From assembly GCF_000423485.1 (NCBI RefSeq), contig NZ_AUIB01000001.1, positions 62,001-126,000 of the forward strand: DNA of 64,000 nucleotides, given 5' to 3'. The notes below the pieces were generated by a model. That model had not been told where the DNA came from. It was given only the letters and a program-made list of their open reading frames with translations, and searched no databases. Within the stretch, counting starts at the first letter, position 1. Each line of letters opens with the position of its first letter. Positions 23,628-32,438 of this stretch are shown piece after piece. Source of the stretch: Propionimicrobium lymphophilum DSM 4903 (GTDB taxonomy: Bacteria; Actinomycetota; Actinomycetes; Propionibacteriales; Propionibacteriaceae). The translations under genes and the position numbers were made by a program.

Positions 23628-24236
23628 CTAGGTGGCCAAGATTTCTCTCATTTCAGCCTCGCTCAGGCGCACGCCGAAGATCGGCCCGCCCATCTCCAAC
23701 ATCCGGTTGTTGGCAAATGGTGTTACCACCGGGTCGAAGCCCATGTCGTCGACGAGTTCGCTGATAACTTCGGCGGCGTCCGGGAAGTCGGTGGCCACCA
23801 CCATCGCGCGACGGTCCGGCGCGCCCTTGGGGCGAGGATCGGACGAATAGTCGTGGTAGCTGAGGTGGTTAATGGACTTCGCGATGTGCATCTTGGGGTT
23901 GCGCTCGGCCACAGTCTCGCTGGTGCCGCTTGCCACCCCTAGGCCCTCGGGGGCCCAATCGTTCATCGCGTCGAGCACGATCGTGTCGTCCAGCAGCTCA
24001 TAGTTGAGCTTGCCGGACTGGCTAATGGGCAGAGCCAGCATGACCACGTCCGCCTGGTTTGCGAGGCCCGCGCAGGTGGACATCTTCGCCTGTGGAATCA
24101 TGTTTTTCAGCATCATCTCGACGGAGATCGGGTCGGCGACGTCGTTAAAAATGACGTTCCAGCCGCCGTCCGCGGCAGCTTTGCCGACAGCCATGCCGAG
24201 CTTTCCGGCACCGATGATTCCGAGGGTTCTTGCCAT
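23628..24236 (-). CDS. NAD(P)-binding oxidoreductase, F420-dependent NADP reductase-like
   Basis: A 202-residue Rossmann protein opening with LGIIGAGKLGMAVGKAAADG, followed by a phosphate-loop region and AKSINHLSYHDYS near residue 125, as in the NADPH-dependent F420 reductase / NAD-binding 2 family. The ATG at 24236 gives MARTLGI, and AAGGA lies upstream; an open frame continues to 24278 without support. Whether it uses F420 is unclear, as no F420 biosynthesis gene is visible. It is transcribed with, or just after, the cyd cluster. Confidence 0.8.
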   Translation of the reverse strand: MARTLGIIGAGKLGMAVGKAAADGGWNVIFNDVADPISVEMMLKNMIPQAKMSTCAGLANQADVVMLALPISQSGKLNYELLDDTIVLDAMNDWAPEGLGVASGTSETVAERNPKMHIAKSINHLSYHDYSSDPRPKGAPDRRAMVVATDFPDAAEVISELVDDMGFDPVVTPFANNRMLEMGGPIFGVRLSEAEMREILAT

Positions 24237-24299
24237 ATCTACCAATCCTTTTAGCCGTGCCCGTTCCAGAGTACCCAACTAAAACTTAGGCTCAATTAA

Positions 24300-25928
24300 C
24301 TAACGACGCAGGGCGTTTCCTGCCCAGGTCAGGAGCGAGACCTCGCGCTCGCAGCGCTCAATCATGTCCTCGTCGTGGGTGATGACCAGCAGCGTCGAAT
24401 CGGAGAGCTCGCGGAACAGGTCGTCGAGCAGCTTGGTGGCGGTCTCGTGGTCGAGGTGCTCGGTCGGTTCGTCCAGAATGACCAGCGACGCCTTAGGCTC
24501 GGCAACCAAAATCCTGGCAAGCGCTACGCGCTGCGCCTCGCCGCCGGATAGGGTAGCGCCCTCCTCTCCAACGATCCGCTTCGGGTCCAGGTCTAACCCC
24601 GCGCGTTCCAGCGCGGTTTTTACCTGTTCGTCGGTTGCGTCCCGGTTGCCGATTTTGACGTTTTCGGCCAGCGTGGTGGCAAAGATGTGTGAATCCTGCG
24701 CCAGGTACGAGATGCGTTCGGGTGCCTCGATGCTGCCCTCGTGAGCCGGAATCAGCCCCATGACGGTGGCGGCTAGGGTGGTCTTGCCCAGGCCCGACGG
24801 GCCCGTGATCGCCACCTTTTGGCCCGGTTCAATGGTCAGGTTGATGTCGGAAAGTAGCGTCGCGTCATCGGGCCAGCCCACGGCCAAATCGTTGAGTTTG
24901 AGGCCCTCTCGGTCGTCGTCGGAATCGAAGTCGCGGTCGCCGACACCAATGTTTTCTGCCTCCAAGACGTCCAACACGCGAGTCAACGAGTTCTTCGCTC
25001 GGGTCAGGGTCTGCCCGGCCTTCGCCAGGTCCGCGAACGACTCGTGCAGAGCAAGCGGTGTCAGCGCTAGAACCGCCAGATCGCGAGCCAGCAGTGTGCC
25101 GTCGGCGACGGCCTGCCCGCCAATCAGCAGCGCAGCCGCCACCGCGATGCCCGTGGCGAGCAACTGGAATCCTCCGGCGACGCCCTGCGTCCAGGCGCCT
25201 CGGCCCTCGGCCTCGGTCAGCTTGGCGTCCGAACGCTCGAGCTTCGCTAACGCCTCTTCGCCGCGTCCGTAAGCGGTCAAGTCTGCGGCGCAGCGAGCGA
25301 TCTCTCGCACCTGGTTGCCCATCTCTCCGCGCATCGGCACGGCAGCCCTGTCTGCGGCAAGCGTTGCCCGCTGGGCGAGCCAAGGCACCACGATGCCGGA
25401 GAAGATCGAGCAAATCAGCAGCACTATGCCGAAAAGCGGGTTGAAAAGCCCCAGCGCGACGCTGGTTCCGATCAGCACGAACGAAGCCGAACAGAACGGT
25501 AGAGCCACTCGAACGATTAGGTCCATGATGGCCTCGACGTCCGCGGTGACGCGAACGAGCAGGTCGCCGTGGCGACCGCCGAGCGTGGTTGTGCGGGCGA
25601 GCTTGGAGTAGACGATCTGGCGCAGGCTACCCTGCATCCGAAGCGCTAGGTCGTGGCTGACCAGGCGCTCGATGTAGCGCAGCACGCCACGGGCGATTCC
25701 GAAGAACCTCACGCCGACGGCTGCCGCGAGCAGATACAGCACCGGCGGGTGCTCGGCCGCGCGGCTCAGCAGCCAGGCGGAAACCGCCATCAGCGAGATG
25801 GATGAGGCGGTGGCTCCCGCAGCCAGCATTAGGGCCAGCGCGAAGCGGCCGCGTCCCTTCGGGATCTTCTTAAGCAGGCCGGTGACGAACTGTAGGACGT
25901 TTTGTCCCGCAGAGTTTGTGGCGCTCAT
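24300..25928 (-). CDS. cydC: Heterodimeric ABC exporter subunit CydC
   Basis: A 542-residue half-transporter: six membrane segments, then an ATPase domain with Walker A GPSGLGKTT (near 375), signature LSGGEAQRVALA and Walker B SLVILDEPTEHLD. CydDC exports thiols (cysteine, glutathione-like) or handles haem, and is needed to assemble cytochrome bd. It overlaps the cydD stop by ATGA. Order and neighbours cydA-cydB-cydD-cydC support the assignment over other thiol exporters. Confidence 0.92.
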   Translation of the reverse strand: MSATNSAGQNVLQFVTGLLKKIPKGRGRFALALMLAAGATASSISLMAVSAWLLSRAAEHPPVLYLLAAAVGVRFFGIARGVLRYIERLVSHDLALRMQGSLRQIVYSKLARTTTLGGRHGDLLVRVTADVEAIMDLIVRVALPFCSASFVLIGTSVALGLFNPLFGIVLLICSIFSGIVVPWLAQRATLAADRAAVPMRGEMGNQVREIARCAADLTAYGRGEEALAKLERSDAKLTEAEGRGAWTQGVAGGFQLLATGIAVAAALLIGGQAVADGTLLARDLAVLALTPLALHESFADLAKAGQTLTRAKNSLTRVLDVLEAENIGVGDRDFDSDDDREGLKLNDLAVGWPDDATLLSDINLTIEPGQKVAITGPSGLGKTTLAATVMGLIPAHEGSIEAPERISYLAQDSHIFATTLAENVKIGNRDATDEQVKTALERAGLDLDPKRIVGEEGATLSGGEAQRVALARILVAEPKASLVILDEPTEHLDHETATKLLDDLFRELSDSTLLVITHDEDMIERCEREVSLLTWAGNALRR

Positions 25929-27589
25929 TTTGCCTCCGTCGCTTGCTTGAGCCCGACCTCAATCACCTGGTCGGCGAGATTCAAAATGGCGTCTCGGTGT
26001 GTGACGATCAGTGCGCCAACACCGCTGGAACGCAGCGAGTCGACAACCCTGGCTTCCGTCTTCTGGTCGAGGCCCGCGGTAGGTTCGTCCAGCACCAGCA
26101 GGTTCGCTCCGCCCAATTCGATGCGCAGCAGGGCTCTGGCCATCGCAACCCGTCGCCGCTCGCCCGCGGACAAACCTTCGGCGTCGTCACCGACATGGCG
26201 AGACAGATCGAGCAGCTCGCCCCCACTGCGGTCTAGCGCGGAACGCATCTGCTCTTCTGTTGCTTCGGGATCCCCGAGCCTGATGTTGTCGGCGATCGTG
26301 CCGTTGATCATTCCCGGCTCTTGGGCCACGTAAGCGATCTGCTCGCGCCAGGCGCCCAGGTTGAGCTGAGACAGGGGAGTGTCGTCAACTGTTATTTGTC
26401 CGGAAGTTGGCTGCTCGAAGCCTAATAAAAGCGAGAGCGTGGTGGTTTTGCCGCCTCCGGAGCGGCCGACCATGGCGGTCACCTCGCCAGGGCGAAGCGT
26501 CATGGAGAAGTTGGTGAGGGAATCCTCATCTGCATTTGGGTAGCGCATTGTGACCTCGTCAAAGACGATCTCCGCGCTAGTCAGGCTTCCGGGAGCCTCG
26601 GTGCCAGAGCCAAGCCCGCTTTCAGCGCGCTCTATGTAGTTGAGCGCCGCGTTGGCCGCTGCCGTGCCATTCGCCGAGTCGTGGAATAGCTGGCCTACCA
26701 TGCGGACGGGCAAAAACACCTCGGGGGCCAGCACGAGGACGAATAGGGAAGTGGTGAGGTCTACGTGTCCGTAGACGACGCGGAAGCCGATGGTCACCGC
26801 CACCAGCGCCACCGATAGAGTGGCCAGCAGCTCCAGCACGCCCGACGATAGGAACGCCAGGCGGAGAGTCTTCATCGTCTCTTTTCTGCTGGCGTCTTCA
26901 GAGACCTTCAGGCCCTTGGCCTGTGCCTTGGCGCGCCCGAAGACCTGCAGCGTCTGCAGCCCGGAAACCAGATCGGCGAAATGGTTAGCCAAGCGCGACT
27001 GAACTTTGAAGCGGCGATTCACCTGGTCTTGAGTTTTCCAGCCGATCAGCGCCATCATGATCGGAATTAGCGGCACCGTGACGACGCAGATCACCGCGGA
27101 CTGCCAGTCCGCCAGCAAAATGACCGCGACGACGATGATCGGGATGGTCGCAGCCTTGGCGAGCTGGGGGAGGTATTTGGCGAAGTAGCCGTCGAGCGCG
27201 TCCAGCTCCTTGGTCAGCAGCGTGATCAGGGTTCCGGATGGGGTGGACGAATCGGCCGGGCGGGAAAGCCGGGCCGCCATGATGTCTCGACGAAGCTGTG
27301 ACTTCACTTTGGCGCTGGCTCGGTGGCCGAGCCAGGAGTCGAGCCAGGTCAGGGCGCCTCGTGCGGCGAAGACCAGAATCAGCAGGCCCGCGTACCTAGC
27401 GATGTCTGGGAGCATCCCCGGCAGGCCCTCTTGGGCTCGGTCGAATGAGCCGCCAACCGCTTTTGCGATCAGCCAGGCTTGAACAATTGCTAATAGCGAT
27501 GTGCCGATGCCGGTAAGCACAACGGCGACCAGGAAATTCCTGGTCGCCGTTGCGCGTTGCACCAGCCGCTTGTCTAGTGGCGCAGGCAT
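25925..27589 (-). CDS. cydD: Heterodimeric ABC exporter subunit CydD
   Basis: A 554-residue partner of CydC. Membrane domain with TPSGTLITLLTKELDALDGY, then ATPase motifs GRSGGGKTTT (Walker A), LSAGERRRVAMARAL (signature LSAGE rather than LSGGE), and LLVLDEPTAGLD. Its start lies 43 bases after the cydB stop. A perfect 16-bp palindrome sits inside codons 13-23 (27520-27552). Confidence 0.92.
   Translation of the reverse strand: MPAPLDKRLVQRATATRNFLVAVVLTGIGTSLLAIVQAWLIAKAVGGSFDRAQEGLPGMLPDIARYAGLLILVFAARGALTWLDSWLGHRASAKVKSQLRRDIMAARLSRPADSSTPSGTLITLLTKELDALDGYFAKYLPQLAKAATIPIIVVAVILLADWQSAVICVVTVPLIPIMMALIGWKTQDQVNRRFKVQSRLANHFADLVSGLQTLQVFGRAKAQAKGLKVSEDASRKETMKTLRLAFLSSGVLELLATLSVALVAVTIGFRVVYGHVDLTTSLFVLVLAPEVFLPVRMVGQLFHDSANGTAAANAALNYIERAESGLGSGTEAPGSLTSAEIVFDEVTMRYPNADEDSLTNFSMTLRPGEVTAMVGRSGGGKTTTLSLLLGFEQPTSGQITVDDTPLSQLNLGAWREQIAYVAQEPGMINGTIADNIRLGDPEATEEQMRSALDRSGGELLDLSRHVGDDAEGLSAGERRRVAMARALLRIELGGANLLVLDEPTAGLDQKTEARVVDSLRSSGVGALIVTHRDAILNLADQVIEVGLKQATEAK
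27520..27552 (-). repeat. Perfect palindrome inside the 5' end of cydD
   Basis: CAACGGCGACCAGGAA and TTCCTGGTCGCCGTTG are exact complements around a single A: a 33-base cruciform in codons 13-23 of cydD. It could slow translation or transcription at the CydAB/CydDC boundary. Confidence 0.85.
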
Positions 27590-27632
27590 TATCCCGTTAT
27601 TTTATCCTTTATTTGGATTTTTTAAATTGTGT

Positions 27633-28712
27633 TTAGAGGGCACGAGCGGGCTCATGGGCCTCTGTGCTTGGCTCCGGCGGCATATGTTCGACGCTGAGGC
27701 GCTTACGGAATACGTAGTACGTCCAGCAGATGTACGCCAGAACAATCGGAACCATGATCGCTGCGAAGATGCTCATGAGCTGCAGGGTCTTCGGGGAGCT
27801 AGCAGCCACCGTCAGATCCAGCGTGCCCTCGGCTCCCGAGATGAAGCCGAGAGTACCGTACATCTTCACGAAGACCATCGCGAACAGCGTCGCAGTGGTC
27901 AGGCCGGTGCAGGTGAATGCCCAGCCTTCGCGACGAGCCTTGTGGGCGAGCATTGCGCCAACCAGCGCCAGCACCGAGACGATGCCAACTGCCCAGCAAG
28001 CGATGGTGCCCCAGCCCTCAATCCACGGGTTGTCCGAGGCGGGGTAGAACACGTTGCCGCAGATGACGAACAGAGCCAGCAGCGCAACTGCCACCCAGCC
28101 CATCTTGTCGGTGTAGCCGACAGCCTTCTCGTGGACGATGCCCTTGGTCTTCAGCGACAGGAAGACCGCGCCGTGAATGGTGAACAGAACGACCAGCATG
28201 ACACCGCCGAGCAGTGCGAACGGCGAGAACAGGCTGAGGAAGCTCTGCGTCATGTGCGGCGGGTTGCCAGCAACCGGCATGCCGATGAAGAAGTTGGCGA
28301 AGCCGACGCCGAATACTAGCGTGACGATGAACGAGCCGATGGTGCCGCACCAGTCGAAGGTGTCGCGCCAGCGATCGTCGGGGTACATCGCGCGGTACTC
28401 GAAGGAGATGCCGCGGATGATCAGGCCAAGCAGGACCAGGAACAGCGGCAGGTATAGGCCGCTGAACAACGATGCGTACCAGCCGGGGAACGCCGCGAAG
28501 GTTGCGCCACCAGCGGTGAGCAGCCAAACCTCGTTGCCGTCCCAGGTCGGGCCGATCGAGTTAATCATTACCCTGCGCTCGGTCGGGTGTTTGCCGATCA
28601 CGGGGTAGAGCATCGCGACGCCGAAGTCGAAGCCTTCGAAGAAGAAGAAACCGACCCACAGTACGGCAATCAGGATGAACCAGAGAATCATCAGAAATGT
28701 TGGATCACTCAT
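27633..28712 (-). CDS. cydB: Cytochrome bd ubiquinol/menaquinol oxidase subunit II
   Basis: A 359-residue membrane subunit with about eight or nine hydrophobic segments. It opens with FLMILWFILIAVLWVGFFFF and continues with FEGFDFGVAML, PTWDGNEVWLLTAGGATFAA and FRGISFEYR-like motifs of CydB. With CydA it reduces oxygen to water at low oxygen using quinol. It starts 14 bases after cydA. Confidence 0.95.
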   Translation of the reverse strand: MSDPTFLMILWFILIAVLWVGFFFFEGFDFGVAMLYPVIGKHPTERRVMINSIGPTWDGNEVWLLTAGGATFAAFPGWYASLFSGLYLPLFLVLLGLIIRGISFEYRAMYPDDRWRDTFDWCGTIGSFIVTLVFGVGFANFFIGMPVAGNPPHMTQSFLSLFSPFALLGGVMLVVLFTIHGAVFLSLKTKGIVHEKAVGYTDKMGWVAVALLALFVICGNVFYPASDNPWIEGWGTIACWAVGIVSVLALVGAMLAHKARREGWAFTCTGLTTATLFAMVFVKMYGTLGFISGAEGTLDLTVAASSPKTLQLMSIFAAIMVPIVLAYICWTYYVFRKRLSVEHMPPEPSTEAHEPARAL

Positions 28713-28726
28713 TGTTTATCTTCCGA

Positions 28727-30244
28727 TCAGTACGCGAAGTAGACGGTTTCGTCATCTTCTTGGGCCCGCTGCGGATGCTTGAACTCTGGCAGTCCCTTTC
28801 CGATGACCCTGAAGAATAGCTTCAGCACCACAACGGCGATGACGCCGTAAACCAGCGTGTAGAGGATCGTGCTGAACAGCACCGCCCCTGCGCTCACGTT
28901 AGGCGAAACGGCCGTGTAGGTGGGTAGCACGCCGTAGACGATCCACGGCTGACGTCCCATCTCCATCAGGATCCAACCGAACGAGCTGGCGACCAGCGGA
29001 AGGAATGGCATTGCGACCATCGAGGCCTTCCACAGCTTGCCCGTGGGGGTAGGACGGTTCTTGCGCAGTGCGACTAGAGCCCAGATCGAAACGACCGCAC
29101 CCAGCAGGCCGACCATCATGAGTCGGAAGCTGTAGTAGCTAGCCATGACGTTCGGGACGGGGTCAACAGCCGAGGTGTCGAGTGCGTCAGCGTACTTTTC
29201 CTGCAACTGGTTGCGGGTGTTGTCAGCCGCGTAGTAGCCGGACTCCTTGAACTGAGCGGTCAGGTCGGTGATGCCCTTGACCTCAGCGGTGGGATCGTTG
29301 GTGGCCAGGAAGCTCAGCACGTACGGCACGTCGAGGCTGAAGACTTCCTTCACCTTGGTGGTGCCGTCCACGCGGTCTTGCGTGTAGATGCCGATGATGG
29401 AGAACGGCGCGTTGGTCTTGGTTTCGACCAGACCCTCGGATGCGGCGAGCTTCATCGGTTGGTAGTTGGCCTCAACCTGAGCCTGTACGTGGCCCGACAG
29501 CGCGGTGAGGATCGACGCGACCAGAACAACCCAGGCGCCGATCTTGGCGGTCTTGCGCCAAGTCTCGTGCTCTGCCGGGAGTGCCGCGGTGCCAGAGGCG
29601 TTGGCCTGGTTGCGGATCTTGGCGAGCTTGGCCATCTTCCAGCCCGAAATGCCCAGCAGAATGCCGCCGGCGATCATGAACGATGCGCCGATGACGTGCG
29701 GGAACGTGCCTAAGAAGAAGGGGTTGGTGAGCAACGCGGTGAAGTCGGTTAGCTCAGCGCGACCGTTGTTGAAGGTGGCGCCTACCGGGTTCTGCATCCA
29801 GGAGTTCGCGGCCAGAATCCAGATCGCGGAGATGCTTGATGCAGCGGCGACCAGGTACATGACGAAGTTGTGTACCTTCGGCGAGAGCTTGTCCCAGCCG
29901 AAGATCCAAACGCCGATCATCGTTGATTCGAGGAAGAAGGCGATCAGAGCCTCAAGCGCGAGCGGTGCGCCGAAGATGTCGCCGACGAAGCGGGAGTATT
30001 CAGACCAGTTCATGCCGAACTGGAACTCCTGCACGATTCCTGTCACAACGCCTGCCGCGAAGTTGATCAAGAATAACTTGCTGAAAAATTTCGTGAGCCT
30101 CAGCCACTCCTCGTTTTTTGTGCGTACCCACATGGTTTCGAGCACGGCGACGAGCCATGTCATGCCGATGGTAACGGGCACAAAGAAGAAGTGGTAGACA
30201 GTCGTAATTCCGAACTGCCACCGGGCAATGACTTGTGCGTCCAT
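28727..30244 (-). CDS. cydA: Cytochrome bd oxidase subunit I
   Basis: A 505-residue haem-bearing subunit. The haem b595 ligand is His18 in TTVYHFFFVPVTIGM; the GRQPWIVYG motif near 395 and the medium-length Q-loop (about residues 245-340) mark the quinol site. First gene of cydABDC. The ATG at 30244 is preferred, with an in-frame GTG at 30259 as the alternative. The 290-base gap to the divergent bioY has repeated TTCGTTA motifs that may be regulator sites. Confidence 0.94.
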   Translation of the reverse strand: MDAQVIARWQFGITTVYHFFFVPVTIGMTWLVAVLETMWVRTKNEEWLRLTKFFSKLFLINFAAGVVTGIVQEFQFGMNWSEYSRFVGDIFGAPLALEALIAFFLESTMIGVWIFGWDKLSPKVHNFVMYLVAAASSISAIWILAANSWMQNPVGATFNNGRAELTDFTALLTNPFFLGTFPHVIGASFMIAGGILLGISGWKMAKLAKIRNQANASGTAALPAEHETWRKTAKIGAWVVLVASILTALSGHVQAQVEANYQPMKLAASEGLVETKTNAPFSIIGIYTQDRVDGTTKVKEVFSLDVPYVLSFLATNDPTAEVKGITDLTAQFKESGYYAADNTRNQLQEKYADALDTSAVDPVPNVMASYYSFRLMMVGLLGAVVSIWALVALRKNRPTPTGKLWKASMVAMPFLPLVASSFGWILMEMGRQPWIVYGVLPTYTAVSPNVSAGAVLFSTILYTLVYGVIAVVVLKLFFRVIGKGLPEFKHPQRAQEDDETVYFAY

Positions 30245-30369
30245 GCCGTTAGCGTACACCCTTAGGCATAGTTACGACCAGATTTGCATGATACTCCAGG
30301 AAGATTTTCGGGTGGATGGGGGGTCTAGTTAAGTAATAAAAATGTTTGTTGTAGTTCGACGGTCGTATT

Positions 30370-30419
30370 TTCGTTAGAAATGTCTACCGATATTCGTTAA
30401 CGAGTTTTCAGTTAGCGAA
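30370..30419. promoter_or_regulatory. Repeated TTCGTTA/TTAGCGAA motifs between cydA and bioY
   Basis: TTCGTTAG (30370-30377), TTCGTTAA (30393-30400) and the inverted TTAGCGAA (30412-30419) lie in an A+T-rich intergenic stretch at a divergent promoter pair. They may be sites for a cyd or redox regulator. The rest of 30245-30493 shows no gene. Confidence 0.4.
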
Positions 30420-30493
30420 ATTAGTTTCTGCTGTCGTGAAATTTTGTCCAGGTGTTCCGCTTCTCGCCCCTAAATGGGCTTGCCTCACATCTC

Positions 30494-30508
30494 CCTAACA
30501 GTGTTAGG
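30494..30508 (+). promoter_or_regulatory. Candidate BioQ-type operator before bioY
   Basis: CCTAAC-AGT-GTTAGG is a perfect inverted repeat with a 3-base centre, 28 bases upstream of the bioY ATG. Actinobacterial biotin genes are often controlled by the TetR repressor BioQ at short AAC-N3-GTT palindromes; this site has that form. The match to a full consensus is inferred. Confidence 0.55.
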
Positions 30509-30535
30509 CTTTGATCGGTTTTTGGAAGGAAAACA

Positions 30536-31111
30536 ATGTCTGAAGTTAAATCTGCGCCCGCTATCGGCGCTCGCGATCTTGCGCTGATCGCGGTTTTCGC
30601 CGGCGTCACCGCCGCTCTCGGCCTAATCCCGCCGATTCCGGTCGGCCCGGTCCCCGTCACCGCACAGTCTCTTGGCATGGTCCTCGCGGGAGCGGTCCTC
30701 GGCCCCAAGCGCGGCGTGCTGTCCATGGCGTTGTTCCTGCTGCTCACCGGCGTCGGTCTGCCGCTTCTGTCCGGCGGGAGAGGCGGAATCGGGGCACTGA
30801 TCGGCCCGAGCTGCGGCTTCTTCGTCGGCTGGATCGTCATCGCCGGGCTCATCGGTTACGCCACCTATCGCGTCGGCCGTCCGTACAGGACATGGGTCGG
30901 AATCGTCATCAACGTGCTCGGCAGCCTGGCCCTCTACCTGTTCGGCATCGCCGGTATGATGGCTGTTGGCAAGATGGCGCTTTCCGCCGCCGTCCTCGCC
31001 AACCTGCCGTTCCTGCCTGGTGACGCGATCAAGGCCGTTTTGGCCGCGCTGATCGCGGTTGGTGTGCACCGCGCCGTTCCGGACCTTATGCCCGTGAAAG
31101 CCAACAATTGA
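30536..31111 (+). CDS. bioY: Biotin ECF transporter S component BioY
   Basis: A 191-residue membrane protein with six hydrophobic segments, binding biotin as the substrate-specific part of an ECF transporter. It shows GLIPPIPVGPVPVTAQSLG and GGIGALIGPSCGFFVGW, both BioY signatures, and the closing LPFLPGDAIKAVLAAL. GGAAGGA precedes the ATG. It overlaps bioM (TTGA), forming bioYMN; no biotin synthesis genes are in view. Confidence 0.95.
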   Translation: MSEVKSAPAIGARDLALIAVFAGVTAALGLIPPIPVGPVPVTAQSLGMVLAGAVLGPKRGVLSMALFLLLTGVGLPLLSGGRGGIGALIGPSCGFFVGWIVIAGLIGYATYRVGRPYRTWVGIVINVLGSLALYLFGIAGMMAVGKMALSAAVLANLPFLPGDAIKAVLAALIAVGVHRAVPDLMPVKANN

Positions 31112-31827
31112 TCGAAGTCAGTAACGTAAGCCATCGTTACCCGGCTAGCGAACGCCTCGTCCTGGACAATATAAATGTGCGCCTGGACGAGCAGCGCATC
31201 GGAATAGTCGGGCACAATGGCTCGGGCAAATCCACCTTCGCGAGGCTGCTGAACGGTCTTATCGCGCCGAGCGAGGGCACTGTCAATGTCGACGGTTTTG
31301 ACACCGTCAAACAGGCCAGCCAGGTTCGCCGTCGGGTGGGGTTCTTGTTCACCTCCCCGGATGCGCAGATCATCATGCCCACCGTTGCTGAGGACGTCGC
31401 GTTCAGCCTGCGCAAACTCAAACTTTCGAAGGTTGAGAAGGCGCAGCGCGTCCACGACGTCCTCTCTCATTTTGGGTTGGATGGCTACGGCGACCATCCA
31501 GCACAACTGATGTCCGGCGGTCAGAAGCAGCTGCTTGCCCTGGCTGCCGTGCTGGTCACCGAGCCGCAACTGATCGTGATGGACGAGCCAACCACGCTGC
31601 TCGACATCCGTAATGCGGCTCGAATCAAACGGGTCATTTCGAGGCTGGAGCAGCGCGTAGTTCTGGTGACGCACCACCTCGATCAACTCGCAGATTTCGA
31701 TCGGGTGCTCGTCTTCGAGGGCGGGCGAATATTCGCCGACGGTAAGCCGGCAGATGCGCTCACAAAGTATCGAGAACTGATGGAATCGCAGCTCGCTGCC
31801 GACGAAGAAGCCGAGGCCAACTGGTGA
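31108..31827 (+). CDS. bioM: Biotin ECF transporter ATPase BioM
   Basis: A 239-residue energy-coupling ATPase with Walker A GHNGSGKST (near residue 36), signature LMSGGQKQLLAL and Walker B LIVMDEPTTLLD. The TTG start at 31108 overlaps the bioY stop, and the gene ends over the bioN start (GTGA). Confidence 0.93.
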   Translation: MIEVSNVSHRYPASERLVLDNINVRLDEQRIGIVGHNGSGKSTFARLLNGLIAPSEGTVNVDGFDTVKQASQVRRRVGFLFTSPDAQIIMPTVAEDVAFSLRKLKLSKVEKAQRVHDVLSHFGLDGYGDHPAQLMSGGQKQLLALAAVLVTEPQLIVMDEPTTLLDIRNAARIKRVISRLEQRVVLVTHHLDQLADFDRVLVFEGGRIFADGKPADALTKYRELMESQLAADEEAEANW

Positions 31828-32429
31828 ACGAACTCGGCATTTACCGTCCCGGGCACAGCTTCTTGCACAGGCTGCCGGCGGGCGCAAAGCTGGTTGGGCT
31901 CTTCGTTCTGGCCGTGGTGATGTGGCTGGTCATCCGAATCTGGTGGTTGGCCCTGGTGCTCCTTGCGCTCGTCGTGGTTCTCTATTTCGGTTGCGGATTC
32001 AAAATGAAAACCGTCTGGCGTCAGATCAGGCCGATGGTCTTGATTCTGGCGTTTATGCTTGTGGCGAACTGGATAGCCAGGGATTTTGCCTGGTCGGTTG
32101 GTGTCGTCGCCTCAATCTGTGCGCTAGTGCTTGCTGCCGCGTTGGTGACCCTGACCACGAAAACTTTAGACATGGTCGAAACCGTCGTCAGATTTTCTCG
32201 CCCGCTTCGTCGCTTCGGCGTCGATCCTGATCGAATCGGACTGGCGATGGCGCTTGGCATTAGATGCGTGCCGCTAGTCGCGGGGCTCGCAAGGCAGGTA
32301 CGCGAGGCCCAGATCGCTCGCGGAAACTTGAAGAGCATCAGGGCATTCGCGACGCCCCTTTTAGTATCTGCAATCCACTCCGCGGGCGACATGGGGGATG
32401 CCCTAATCGCCCGCGGAGTGGACGACTAA
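31824..32429 (+). CDS. bioN: Biotin ECF transporter transmembrane T component BioN
   Basis: A 201-residue EcfT-like membrane protein that couples BioM to BioY. It has four to five hydrophobic segments and the cytoplasmic coupling-helix motif ARQVREAQIARG, the conserved Ala-Arg-Gly type. A perfect 16-bp inverted repeat lies in its last codons. It converges with htrA across a 9-base gap. Confidence 0.92.
   Translation: MNELGIYRPGHSFLHRLPAGAKLVGLFVLAVVMWLVIRIWWLALVLLALVVVLYFGCGFKMKTVWRQIRPMVLILAFMLVANWIARDFAWSVGVVASICALVLAAALVTLTTKTLDMVETVVRFSRPLRRFGVDPDRIGLAMALGIRCVPLVAGLARQVREAQIARGNLKSIRAFATPLLVSAIHSAGDMGDALIARGVDD
32374..32422. repeat. Perfect 16-bp inverted repeat at the 3' end of bioN
   Basis: TCCACTCCGCGGGCGA (32374-32389) and TCGCCCGCGGAGTGGA (32407-32422) pair perfectly over a 17-base loop within the coding sequence. 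As bioN and htrA converge only 9 bases apart, this may be a terminator placed in coding DNA; it lacks a T-run. Confidence 0.8.
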
Positions 32430-32438
32430 TATCGTCTG

